NCBI GenBank assembly: GCA_013152475.1 | Contig: JAADGH010000197.1 | Location: 19,761-83,760 of the forward strand | Direction: 5' to 3' | From: Planctomycetota bacterium | Lineage (GTDB): Bacteria > Planctomycetota > Brocadiia > JAADGH01 | Length of the DNA stretch: 64,000 nucleotides | Part shown: positions 1 to 8,578 of the stretch, piece by piece | How the letters are laid out: each line of letters begins with the position of its first letter | Numbering within the stretch: the first letter of the stretch is position 1 | Made by a program: the position numbers and the translations under genes | The notes under the pieces: generated by a model | What the model saw: the letters and a program-made list of their open reading frames with translations, nothing else | Told to the model about the DNA's origin: nothing | The model's database searches: none

Positions 1-594
1 TTCGCCGCCTATTTCCAGCAGGGGGACATGGAGTCGAACGGCAAGTCGGTCCAGCTCGACGGTTCGCCCGTCGAGTGGCAGACGGGCCCCGTCATCTGGG
101 GCGAGCCGGGCACGAACGGGCAGCATGCGTTCTATCAGCTCCTGCACCAGGGCACGAAGAGGGTCCCCTGCGACTTTATCGCATTCGCGAAAAGTTACAA
201 TCCCACCGGCGACCACCATGCCAAGCTCATGGCCAACGTCTTCGCCCAGACCGAGGCCCTGGCCTTCGGCAAGACGGAGGAGAAAGTGAGGGCGGAGGGC
301 GTCCCGGACAAGCTGGTCCCCCACAAGGTCTTCACCGGCAACCGGCCGACGAATACGATCCTGGCCGACATCCTGGACCCGGAAACGCTGGGGAAGCTGA
401 TCGCCCTGTATGAGCACAAGATTTTCGTCCAGGGAATCATCTGGAACATCAACAGCTTCGATCAGATGGGCGTGGAGCTGGGCAAAGTCCTGGCCAAGCG
501 CATCCTGCCGGAGCTGGAGGCCGAAGTCGAGCCGGACCTGGCGCATGACAGCTCGACCAGCCAACTGATCCGATGGTTCCGGCGACATCGATAG
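1..594 (+). CDS. pgi: Glucose-6-phosphate isomerase, C-terminal part
   Basis: This is the 3' end of phosphoglucose isomerase, the cytosolic glycolytic enzyme interconverting glucose-6-phosphate and fructose-6-phosphate. The reading frame is open from base 1, so the gene starts before the window; about 197 residues are visible. Recognisable family blocks are [20 protein letters not shown], with the conserved active-site histidine, and the C-terminal [10 protein letters not shown] signature with the catalytic lysine. Most family members have W where this one has M in that last block, a mild substitution. The protein ends in a basic tail. The next gene begins 66 bases later on the same strand, so co-transcription is possible. 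Identification is secure from the motifs. Confidence 0.95.
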   Translation, partial: FAAYFQQGDMESNGKSVQLDGSPVEWQTGPVIWGEPGTNGQHAFYQLLHQGTKRVPCDFIAFAKSYNPTGDHHAKLMANVFAQTEALAFGKTEEKVRAEGVPDKLVPHKVFTGNRPTNTILADILDPETLGKLIALYEHKIFVQGIIWNINSFDQMGVELGKVLAKRILPELEAEVEPDLAHDSSTSQLIRWFRRHR

Positions 595-660
595 ACGTTG
601 CTTTTTCCCGGTCGTTCCATTGCATCCCACACTGGGGCGAAAGCGGAGGGGAGGGACACC

Positions 661-1587
661 TTGGCCGAAATCGACCTGAAATCGAAATTCACCGGCGGCA
701 TGGTCGGGAGCGCGGTCGGCGATGCCATCGGTGAGCTTGCGTTCCTGCATCGGGATGCGGACGCGCTCCTCAGTCAAGTGCAGCGGACGTATCCCCTGAT
801 CTACACCGACGACACGGCGATGGCCATTGGCATTGCCGAGTCCCTGACGGCAAAGGGGCGGCTCGACCCGCTGCACCTGGGCGATACGCTCCGGGACAAC
901 TACGAGCGCGAGCCCTGGCGCGGCTATGCCATGGGCCCCCCGACGATCTTCAACATCCGCCGCCGCACCGGCGTTTCCTATCACCAAGCCGCGCGGAGTC
1001 TCTTCCAGGGCAAGGGGTCCTTTGGCAATGGCGCGGCGATGCGGATCGCGCCGATCGGGCTGTTCTACCATGACACGGAGAAGATTCGCGAACCGGCTGC
1101 GGAATCCGCTGAGATCACGCACACCCATCCGGTGGGCGTCGACGGGGCCGCGGTGCTGGCCTCCGCCGTCGCTCAGGTCGTGCGGCTGGATGCGGAAGAG
1201 GATTTCCCACAGAAGGACTTCCTCTGGCGCCTGCGCGATGTGGCGGAAACACCGGAATTCGAGAGCAAGCTGGCCCTCATGGAGGAGCTGTTGGCCGACC
1301 GGACCGATGTGCTGACGGCGGCCCGGGAGCTGGGGACGGAAGTCACCGCCGCCGGGTCCGTGCCCTTTGCCATCTACTCCTTTCTGATGAATCCGATATC
1401 GTTCACAGACTGCCTGCTTCACGCAGTGGTAGTGCCGGGCGACAGCGACACCCTCGGCGCGATGGCCTGCGCCATTTCCGGTGCATACCTCGGCATCGAA
1501 GGAATCCCCCAGGACTGGGTGGAGCGCCTGGAGAATCGGGAGCACATCGAGGGGCTGGCGCGGAAGCTGGCGGAGATGAAGGGGTAG
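661..1587 (+). CDS. ADP-ribosylglycohydrolase (DraG/ARH) family protein
   Basis: The product, about 308 residues, belongs to the ADP-ribosylglycohydrolase family, which removes ADP-ribose from proteins or small molecules using a binuclear Mg2+ or Mn2+ centre. Visible blocks: GSAVGDAIGE near the N terminus, the metal-binding YTDDTAMAIG, the GSFGNGAAMRIAPIGLFY loop, THTHPVGVDGA, and GDSDTLGAMACAISGA, whose D-S-D-T provides further metal ligands. All expected ligands are present, so the enzyme should be active. I choose the TTG at 661 because a strong Shine-Dalgarno, GGAGGGGAGGG, ends 4 bases upstream and the family fold starts right after it; an upstream in-frame TTG at 598 has no ribosome site. 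The natural substrate cannot be told from sequence; no dinitrogenase reductase partner is visible. Confidence 0.88.
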   Translation: MAEIDLKSKFTGGMVGSAVGDAIGELAFLHRDADALLSQVQRTYPLIYTDDTAMAIGIAESLTAKGRLDPLHLGDTLRDNYEREPWRGYAMGPPTIFNIRRRTGVSYHQAARSLFQGKGSFGNGAAMRIAPIGLFYHDTEKIREPAAESAEITHTHPVGVDGAAVLASAVAQVVRLDAEEDFPQKDFLWRLRDVAETPEFESKLALMEELLADRTDVLTAARELGTEVTAAGSVPFAIYSFLMNPISFTDCLLHAVVVPGDSDTLGAMACAISGAYLGIEGIPQDWVERLENREHIEGLARKLAEMKG

Positions 1588-1621
1588 AATGCAACACGTT
1601 TGTAACCTCCGCCTTGAGAGG

Positions 1622-1650
1622 TTGACAAAAGCTGAGGGCCGGGTTATAGT
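1622..1650 (+). promoter_or_regulatory. Sigma-70-type promoter of the ABC export operon
   Basis: A perfect -35 TTGACA (1622-1627) and a 5/6 -10 TATAGT (1645-1650) are separated by exactly 17 bases. It lies about 95 bases before the ATG at 1747 and points into the ABC transporter operon. This is the best promoter match in the window. Confidence 0.8.
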
Positions 1651-1746
1651 GTATATGACGATGAACCCACAACGAGGACAGGTTTCCGCTTCCTACCTGA
1701 CCTTTCAGGATCAGCCGGATTCTTATTGAATAGGAGTTGCTGAAGA

Positions 1747-2679
1747 ATGTCTTCGATTGTCATCGAGGGGCTGGGGATGGTCTACAGGACGGGCTTCTGG
1801 GGCCGGAAGAGGGAGGCCCTGAAGGGCTTGGACCTGACCATCGAGCCGAACGAAATCTTTGGATACGTCGGGCCGAACGGCGCCGGCAAGACGACCACCA
1901 TCAAGATCCTCGTCGGCCTGCAGCGGCAGACCGTTGGCAGGGCATCCATCCTCGGCAAGGACATCTCCGACGTGGAGGCCCGCCGCAATATCGGCTACAT
2001 GCCGGAGAACCCGTACTTCTACGAGTACCTCACCACCGAGGAATCGCTGCACTTCTATGGCAAGCTGTGCGGCATGTCCCGCGAGCAGCGCCGGAAACGC
2101 GTGCCGGAGATGATCGAATACATGAACATCCCGGAGATCGCCAAGGTGCGCGTCGGCACCTTTTCCAAGGGCATGCGCCAGCGCATCGGCCTGGCCCAGG
2201 CGATTATCCACGACCCGGAGGTGGTCATCCTGGACGAGCCCCTGCACGGTCTCGATCCCGTCGGCCGCCGGCAGCTCCGCGAGAAGATCGTCAGCCTGAA
2301 GGAGCAGGGCAAGACCGTGTTCTTCAGTTCCCATATTCTGAGCGACGTCGAGCAGATTTGCGACCGCATCGGCATGCTCTTCAACGGCGAGCTGGCGGCG
2401 GCGGGCGATATCGAATCGCTCCTTGAATCGCACGTGGGCAGCATCGAGATCTCCGTGCGCAACCTGCCGCCGCAGGCCGTCGAGAACGTGAAGCAGCTCG
2501 CAGGGACGTTCACCGAGCGGGAGTCGGTCTACCGTTGTTCGGTCAGCGATCAGGAGAAAGGCCGGAAGGTCCTCAAGCTCATCGAGGAGGCCGGCGGGGA
2601 GGTCCTGTCGTATGTCCCCCAACGGGTGTCCCTCGAGGACTACTTTATGGCGCGTTCGGAAAAAGGAGACCGGAAGTGA
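1747..2679 (+). CDS. ABC transporter ATP-binding protein (ABC-2 type)
   Basis: This 310-residue cytoplasmic ATPase powers an ABC-2 type exporter. It shows Walker A GPNGAGKTT (about residue 40), the signature FSKGMRQRIG (about 138), Walker B VVILDEPLHGLDP (about 158) and the H-loop SSHILSDVEQICD (about 196), all intact. A C-terminal extension of about 90 residues is typical of the CcmA/NatA/GldA-like class of single-ATPase exporters. The ATG at 1747 follows AGGAGT. Its stop codon overlaps the GTG start of the permease by four bases (GTGA), so the two are translationally coupled. The substrate is unknown. Confidence 0.93.
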   Translation: MSSIVIEGLGMVYRTGFWGRKREALKGLDLTIEPNEIFGYVGPNGAGKTTTIKILVGLQRQTVGRASILGKDISDVEARRNIGYMPENPYFYEYLTTEESLHFYGKLCGMSREQRRKRVPEMIEYMNIPEIAKVRVGTFSKGMRQRIGLAQAIIHDPEVVILDEPLHGLDPVGRRQLREKIVSLKEQGKTVFFSSHILSDVEQICDRIGMLFNGELAAAGDIESLLESHVGSIEISVRNLPPQAVENVKQLAGTFTERESVYRCSVSDQEKGRKVLKLIEEAGGEVLSYVPQRVSLEDYFMARSEKGDRK

Positions 2680-3446
2680 ACATCCTTGCCATTGCAGGAA
2701 ACACCTTCAGGGAATCCGCGCGGGATCGGATTTTCTATGTGCTGCTGGTCTTTGCCATCGTCATGCTGCTCTGTTCGAAGGCCATCGGCTGGATCGGCCT
2801 CGACGAGGCCAAGATCACCCTCGACTTCAGCCTGACCATCATCTGGTTCTTCGGCGTCATCATCGCCATCTATGTGGGGACCGGGCTGGTGCATAAGGAG
2901 ATCGACAAGCGGACGATCTACACGGTCCTCTCCAAACCCGTGGAGAAATATGAGTTTATCGTGGGCAAATACATCGGCCTGCTCATGATGCTCTTCATCA
3001 ACATCCTCATCATGGGCGTGATTTTCCTTGCGTACCATTGGCTTACCCTCGGTCGTCCGGGCCTTCGGCTGCCCCTGGCGGTGTTTATGATCTACCTGGA
3101 GCTGGCCTTCATCACCGCCATGGCCATGATGTTCGGCTCGATGGCCTCCCCGATCCTGAGCGCCGTGTTCACCTTCTGCATGTTCCTGGCGGGGCACTTC
3201 AGCGACGCCTACATGCTCCTGGTCAAGCGCGCGGAGAAATTCCATCGGCCCGTCTCCGCCGTCCTCTTTCGCTTTCTCTATTGGGTCATGCCGAATCTGA
3301 CATTCTTTGACATCAAGAGCGAGGCCGTGCACCCAACGCTGCCGCTGTATGCGAAGGACATCCTCCTGCCGATCGCATACTGTATCATCTATTCCACGAT
3401 CCTGCTCATCGTCTCGCTGTACTTCTTCAAGCGAAGGAATTTCTAA
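2676..3446 (+). CDS. ABC-2 type transporter permease
   Basis: The 256-residue integral membrane protein is the permease partner of the ATPase encoded immediately upstream. It has about six hydrophobic segments: the first after NTFRESARDRI, then IIWFFGVIIAIYVGTGLV, a long pair around residues 105-160, and a final one near the C terminus ending in a short basic tail (FKRRNF). The block KEIDKRTIYTVLSKPVEKYEFIVGKY between segments 2 and 3 is typical of ABC-2 and NosY-like permeases and forms the coupling helix region. The GTG at 2676 is chosen because AAAGGAG sits upstream and it overlaps the ATPase stop; an earlier in-frame start would lie well inside the ATPase gene. Confidence 0.87.
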   Translation: MNILAIAGNTFRESARDRIFYVLLVFAIVMLLCSKAIGWIGLDEAKITLDFSLTIIWFFGVIIAIYVGTGLVHKEIDKRTIYTVLSKPVEKYEFIVGKYIGLLMMLFINILIMGVIFLAYHWLTLGRPGLRLPLAVFMIYLELAFITAMAMMFGSMASPILSAVFTFCMFLAGHFSDAYMLLVKRAEKFHRPVSAVLFRFLYWVMPNLTFFDIKSEAVHPTLPLYAKDILLPIAYCIIYSTILLIVSLYFFKRRNF

Positions 3447-3458
3447 GGGGGGTAGGCG

Positions 3459-5030
3459 ATGAAACGCATCCTCGGCAAGGCGCTCAAAATCCTGATCGTG
3501 CCCCTTCTTTTTCTGATGAACTACCCCATTCAGAAAGCGATCGTCGGCGAATGGCAGGACAAGTTCGGCAGTGAGATGGTCTATCTCCCCTACTGGAAAC
3601 ACTGGATGGAGGACGAAGCCGCGGCCTACCACATGACCCGGGCGGCCCGACACTTCGAAAAAACGAAAGGCCGGTGGCCGAAAGACCTGCGCGAGCTCGA
3701 ACAGGCGAAGTTCATACCCAAGACCCCTCCGTCCCCGTCCGGCGGCCGCTATGTGCTTGACGCCAAGCGCAGACGCGTTCGTATCGAATACTTTAAGGAG
3801 ACCGACGTCAAGGTCCGGCGAGAGGAGATCGCCTTCGATCTCTTGTCGGCGGCCGACAAATTCCAGCAGACCTACGGTCGGCCGCCCGCCGACATCGAGG
3901 AGCTGGTCGAAAAGAGGATCATCGACCAGGTCCCCGAGGACCCGGGCGGCTGCGACTTCTGCTACGATCCATACCGCAAGCAGGTGGGGATCGAATATGG
4001 GAAGTTCATTCGCCAGATACGGTTTGGCTGGAACAACGTCGTGGCCGATCTGCTCTGGATTCGCGGGTTCCACTACGTCCAGGGGCAGTGGCAGCTCATT
4101 GAGGCCGGACACAGAAAACCCAAGCAGGGATGGCACGCGCAATTGCCCGACCTCTACGAAGTGATTACGGACCTCGACCCGCACTTCATCCCGGCCTACC
4201 GCGGCGGTGCGACCCTGGTCAGTGTGCTTTCGAAAAATCCTCGGCGCGCCATCAGGCTGCTCGAAAAGGGCGTTCGCCTCAACCCCCGAAAATACTGGGA
4301 ACTGCCCTATCAACTGGCCTGTATCGTCTTCCTGGAGACGGGGGATGATGTGCGTGCGCTAAAGCTGCTGGAGGAGGCCTCCGATCATGAGCGGTATCCG
4401 AATACGGGTCCCGCTGTGCTGCGGTTGCGCTCCTTCCTCGAAACGAAGCACGACCGCTTCGATGTGGCAATCCGCATCTGGGAACCCTGGCTGCAAAAGA
4501 ACTCCCCCGTGTACAAGCAAATGGCGGAGAATCGCATCGCTCGGATCTTCTTGCAGATCATCAAGAAGCGCCTGCTTGATGAAGCGGAAGGCTTTAAGAA
4601 GGCAAAGGGCCGAGCCATGAACGACGAAGAATTCGCCGAACACGTCAAGGCGGCCAAGGAATGGCTGGCACAGAAATACAGTGAAAAGTGTCTCAGAGGT
4701 GCAGTCGACGTTGTCATGAAAACGGGGTTTCGGCTCTGGCAGTTCGCCCGGTTCCGGCCTCCCGCTGGCGAGCCGCCGAAAACGACCATCGCCCTCGGCA
4801 TGAAACGCCAAAGCGCACTCGCGAAGCTGCAAGATGCCGTAGAACGGTTCAGAAAAAAAAGGGGGCAGTGGCCGGACAGCCTGAACGATCTGGTCAAGGA
4901 GAAGCTGATCGACAAGGTCCCCTCCCCCCAGGGCGGCGGAGAATACTACCTGGAGTTCTACCCGAGACCCTCCGCGCCGAGGCCGCTCGCGGAAGAGGCC
5001 GAGCGCAAGTCCGAACCCAAAGACCACTGA
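3459..5030 (+). CDS. Membrane-anchored protein with repeated GxWPxxLxEL motifs; ABC operon third gene
   Basis: The 523-residue protein has an N-terminal hydrophobic anchor (residues about 8-25, ILIVPLLFLMNYPIQKAI), so most of it should lie in the periplasm or at the membrane face. I do not recognise a named family. Three copies of a motif resembling KxxGxWPxxLxEL...KxIxxxPxxPxGG occur near residues 70-95, 135-165 and 465-495; the middle copy is less exact. Such motifs resemble the soluble part of pseudopilin-like planctomycete proteins. Between them (about 245-350) is helical TPR-like sequence with repeating A/L positions. It begins 12 bases after the permease behind an AGGGGGG ribosome site, so it is probably an accessory part of the exporter. 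Function is unassigned. Confidence 0.7.
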   Translation: MKRILGKALKILIVPLLFLMNYPIQKAIVGEWQDKFGSEMVYLPYWKHWMEDEAAAYHMTRAARHFEKTKGRWPKDLRELEQAKFIPKTPPSPSGGRYVLDAKRRRVRIEYFKETDVKVRREEIAFDLLSAADKFQQTYGRPPADIEELVEKRIIDQVPEDPGGCDFCYDPYRKQVGIEYGKFIRQIRFGWNNVVADLLWIRGFHYVQGQWQLIEAGHRKPKQGWHAQLPDLYEVITDLDPHFIPAYRGGATLVSVLSKNPRRAIRLLEKGVRLNPRKYWELPYQLACIVFLETGDDVRALKLLEEASDHERYPNTGPAVLRLRSFLETKHDRFDVAIRIWEPWLQKNSPVYKQMAENRIARIFLQIIKKRLLDEAEGFKKAKGRAMNDEEFAEHVKAAKEWLAQKYSEKCLRGAVDVVMKTGFRLWQFARFRPPAGEPPKTTIALGMKRQSALAKLQDAVERFRKKRGQWPDSLNDLVKEKLIDKVPSPQGGGEYYLEFYPRPSAPRPLAEEAERKSEPKDH

Positions 5031-5064
5031 CGGCCGCGCCAATCCGTCTCGCCCCATTCCGCTC

Positions 5065-5093
5065 TTGAATCGAACGGATACCTTTCCTACAAT
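5065..5093 (+). promoter_or_regulatory. Promoter of the beta-propeller gene pair
   Basis: TTGAAT (5065-5070) and TACAAT (5088-5093) are spaced by 17 bases in the gap between the ABC operon and the first propeller gene, 83 bases before its ATG. Match is 4/6 and 5/6 to consensus. Confidence 0.6.
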
Positions 5094-5176
5094 CAGAACG
5101 GCGAAGCCGCCCCGGCCAAGCCATCGCGTCGGGCAGGACGATATGGGTCCACTACTTTGTTCAGGAGCAACAACTG

Positions 5177-8100
5177 ATGACTCGAAGAAAAATCGCTCTC
5201 CTCGCCTTGAACATCTTGCTTGTCCATGCGGTCTGCTTGATCGCAACGGCGGCGGACAGTGACTGGCCCATGTGGCGCCACGATGCAAACCGAAGCGCGG
5301 CCTCGCCGGTGGACCTGCCCGGCAAGCCCCATCTCCAATGGAAACGCGAGCTGCCCCCTCCGCGCCCCGCCTTCGCCGGGGATCACCGGCTCTGCTTCGA
5401 CTTAACCTACGAACCCGTTGTCATGGGCAAACGGATCTTCGTGCCGTCCATGGTAACGGACAGCGTCGCGGCGTTCAACACGGACACGGGCAGGGAGGAA
5501 TGGGTATTCTACGCGGATGGCCCCGTCCGCTTCGCGCCCATCGCCGACGATGGCAAGGTCTATTTCATCTCCGACGACGGACATCTATATTGCGTGGGGG
5601 CAAGCGATGGGAAGCTCGTCTGGAAGTTCAGCGGCATCCCCACCGGCCGGGAGGGCTACCGGTTCCTGTGCCACGAGAGGTTGGTCACCCGCTGGCCGGC
5701 GCGGGGCGGGCCGGTGCTGGACAACGGGACCCTCTACTTCGCCGCCGGCGTCTGGCCGCTGGAGGGGGTCTTCGTCTATGCCGTGGACGCGAAAACGGGA
5801 AAGCAAATCTGGGTCAACCGGGACGTCGGGTTCCTCAAGGCCGGCCTCCTCGACCATGGCACGCGGCGCGACGGCGGGCTGTCCCCCCAGGGCTACCTCG
5901 CCGTGGTGGCCGGTAAGCTGATCGTCCCGAGCGGCCGGTCGCTGCCGGGCTTTTTCGACAGAAAGACCGGCGAAATAGAGCCCTACACCACCGGCTGGGG
6001 CGGGCGCGACGCCCTGTCGAAGGGGAGCTGGTATGCCTGTGGTCTGGGGGGATACCTCTTCCAGAGCGGCGACCTCTACGCCCTGACCCCCAAGGCGGCG
6101 TCCCTTGCCGGACCGTATGAGCACAAGGAGTACTGGGACATCGCCGACTTCGCCCGAGCAGCGGCTGTCTCCGTGGAGACCGTCGAGAAGTGGATCAAGA
6201 AGAAATTCCTCGAGACCGTCGAACGCGACGGCAAGCAAGTGATCCATGTGCCGCAGAACCCAAACATTACCTTCCTCTCCTGGTTCATGGGAAAGGGTCT
6301 TCCCGGCGAGCAGCACGTGCTGAAGTCCTACCCCCGCATGCAAGTCGACGTCGGCAATGACAAGTCGCTCGATACGTTCCGCGAGCCCGTCCTCACGGAG
6401 GACACCATTTACTTCTCGCAGCCGGTGGACGATCCCGGACAAGGCCGCAGCCGCTGGCCTCCCTCCCCGGCCTACAGCGAGATCGTCGCCTGCGACACGA
6501 CAAAAGCCACGTGGGGTATCTCGTGTGAGACCGGATGGGGCGATCCGCCGCGCTTCGTCGTGTGGCGGAATATGCGCTTCCGCCGGCGCTGGAACCTGCC
6601 CAGCAAGCTGAAGGTCCACATCAAGGCGGGATCGCGCCTGTATGCCGGTGGCAACGGCATAGTCGCGGCAGTAGACATCCCAGGGGAAAACGGCAAGGCG
6701 CAGGTCTCGTGGAAGGCGGAAATCGACGGCATGCCGTCCCGGATGTTGGCCGCCGACGGCAAGCTGTTCGTCGTCACCAGGGAGGGGGCCATCTACTGCT
6801 TCGGTGGGAAGGAAGGAACACCGGCCACGCTCAAAGCCGAGCAGCCCCTCGCTCCTGCTGAGGACAAATGGACCGAACGGGCGAAAGAGGTGATCAAGCG
6901 GACCGGTGTCAGCGAGGGCTACTGCCTCGCCCTTGGCCTCGGCACGGGGCGGCTGGCCGAGGAGCTGGCGCGTCAGTCCAAGCTGCGCGTGATCGTCCTC
7001 GAACCGGACGTGAAAAAGATCGACGCCGCACGCCGCCGTCTGGCCGCAAAAGGTCTGTACGGCGCGCGCGTTCATGTCATTCCGGGCGATCTCTCCCATC
7101 TGAAGCTCACGCCATATTTCGCCAGCCTGATCGTCTCCGAGGACCCCAAGCAGGCCGGCCTCGAACGGGGGACGGCATTCGTGCAATCCCTCTTCGCCCC
7201 CTTGCGACCGTACGGAGGGACGGCCTGTCTGGCTCTGACCGAACAGGAGCACTCTGCGTTTTGCCAGAGGGTGAAGGAGGCAAATTGCCCGGAGGCCAAG
7301 GTGGAACGCAACGGGAACCTGACGCTGCTGAAACACATGGGCGCCCTGCGGGGTGCGACCGATTGGACCCATCCCGATGGAGGCGCAGGGGATGGATACG
7401 CCTCCGGCGACGTGCGAGTGAGGCCCCCCTTCGGGCTGCTGTGGTTCGGCGGCCCCCTGGACGAGATCCAGTGGGCATCGCCCGCGCCCGTTGTCTGCGG
7501 GGGCAGGATGTTCCTGCGGGCGAAAAATGACCTGCATGCCTTCGATATCTACACGGGCCGCCCCTTGTGGAAAGTGACCGTGCCGGGCTTCGGGCGGATT
7601 GCGGCCCTGGAGGATTTTGTCTATGTGACTTCCGAGGGCGCGTGTCTCCGGCTCGATCCGGCAACCGGCTCAACCGTGGGAGAGATCGCCGTCCCCGGCG
7701 GGTCCAAGCGCGCACGCTGGGACAGAATCCGTGTCTGGGGGGACTACCTCGCCGGCACATCGGGGCGGAACCTGTACTGTGTCGACCGGCGCAGCGGGAA
7801 GATGCTATGGAAGTCCCAGGGCGCGCGGGATCGCCTGGGCATTGTCGCCGGCAACGGCAAGGTTTTCTGCGTGGACTACTGGTCCCCCGCGCGCAAGCGC
7901 AAGGGCGAGGGAAAACCCGCGGAGTGCACCCTCTCCGCCCTCGGCGCGCAAGACGGCAAGACCCTCTGGCAGACCACGCTGAAACTGCCTGAGCCCGATC
8001 CCAAGAAAACCGACGCGAAGCCCGCCCACCTGATCCCGCGGGTTGCCTACTGCGACACAAGCGACATCGTGCTGCTGGCAGCGCCATCAGCCGGACTGAA

Positions 8101-8578
8101 GACAAAAATGTGTGCGCACAAGGGCGAGACTGGCGAGTTGCTGTGGAGCAAGGACATCCCCTCTCGGAGACCGATCTCATGGCGGCCCTACCAGTCGCCC
8201 ATCCTTCTGCCAAAGCTGTTCGTGACCGACATCGGCGAGGCCTATGATCCCCTGACGGGATCGGCCCTGCCGAACCGCCTGTGGAAGGGCGGCCTGCGCG
8301 GCTGTGGCCGCGCGTTGGGGGCGCCCCACGTGGTTACGGTTCGCGATGGGTATGCGTCCTATGTCGATCTGGCGACAAATCAGCATGTTTACCTGCGCGG
8401 CGTCCGGTCCGGGTGCACGAACAGCCTGATCCCCGCCGATGGCATCCTGAACGCGCCATGCTTTGCGCACCACTGCACGTGCAACTACTCGATCTATGTC
8501 TCGTTCGCCATGGTGCACATGCCCGACGCCGCGGCGTGGGCCCCCCGTTCGCCAAAGAAGAAGGAGGAGAAAAAATGA
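5177..8578 (+). CDS. Exported PQQ-like beta-propeller protein with inserted methyltransferase-like domain
   Basis: The 1133-residue protein has a signal peptide (residues 1-26, cleavage likely after ATAA). WPMWRHDANRSA begins a pyrrolo-quinoline-quinone-like propeller with repeated blades of the form VYFISDDGHLYCVGASDGKLVWKF and DAKTGKQIW. A segment at about 320-350 looks like a helix-turn-helix. At about 572-672 is a class I SAM-methyltransferase-like fold: ALGLGTGRLAEELA (glycine-rich motif I), VIVLEPD (acidic strand end) and VHVIPGDL. Propeller blades resume afterwards to the end, so the insertion lies within or between propellers. It overlaps the start of a paralogue by four bases (ATGA). 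Dehydrogenase activity is not supported: typical quinoprotein catalytic residues are not apparent. More probably a binding or surface scaffold. Confidence 0.82.
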   Translation: MTRRKIALLALNILLVHAVCLIATAADSDWPMWRHDANRSAASPVDLPGKPHLQWKRELPPPRPAFAGDHRLCFDLTYEPVVMGKRIFVPSMVTDSVAAFNTDTGREEWVFYADGPVRFAPIADDGKVYFISDDGHLYCVGASDGKLVWKFSGIPTGREGYRFLCHERLVTRWPARGGPVLDNGTLYFAAGVWPLEGVFVYAVDAKTGKQIWVNRDVGFLKAGLLDHGTRRDGGLSPQGYLAVVAGKLIVPSGRSLPGFFDRKTGEIEPYTTGWGGRDALSKGSWYACGLGGYLFQSGDLYALTPKAASLAGPYEHKEYWDIADFARAAAVSVETVEKWIKKKFLETVERDGKQVIHVPQNPNITFLSWFMGKGLPGEQHVLKSYPRMQVDVGNDKSLDTFREPVLTEDTIYFSQPVDDPGQGRSRWPPSPAYSEIVACDTTKATWGISCETGWGDPPRFVVWRNMRFRRRWNLPSKLKVHIKAGSRLYAGGNGIVAAVDIPGENGKAQVSWKAEIDGMPSRMLAADGKLFVVTREGAIYCFGGKEGTPATLKAEQPLAPAEDKWTERAKEVIKRTGVSEGYCLALGLGTGRLAEELARQSKLRVIVLEPDVKKIDAARRRLAAKGLYGARVHVIPGDLSHLKLTPYFASLIVSEDPKQAGLERGTAFVQSLFAPLRPYGGTACLALTEQEHSAFCQRVKEANCPEAKVERNGNLTLLKHMGALRGATDWTHPDGGAGDGYASGDVRVRPPFGLLWFGGPLDEIQWASPAPVVCGGRMFLRAKNDLHAFDIYTGRPLWKVTVPGFGRIAALEDFVYVTSEGACLRLDPATGSTVGEIAVPGGSKRARWDRIRVWGDYLAGTSGRNLYCVDRRSGKMLWKSQGARDRLGIVAGNGKVFCVDYWSPARKRKGEGKPAECTLSALGAQDGKTLWQTTLKLPEPDPKKTDAKPAHLIPRVAYCDTSDIVLLAAPSAGLKTKMCAHKGETGELLWSKDIPSRRPISWRPYQSPILLPKLFVTDIGEAYDPLTGSALPNRLWKGGLRGCGRALGAPHVVTVRDGYASYVDLATNQHVYLRGVRSGCTNSLIPADGILNAPCFAHHCTCNYSIYVSFAMVHMPDAAAWAPRSPKKKEEKK

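Noticed and set aside
6893..7190. Active SAM-dependent methyltransferase
   Set aside because: The fold is suggested by motif I and spacing, but the protein is exported, where SAM is not expected, and no catalytic motif of a known methyltransferase class is visible. Listed as methyltransferase-like only.
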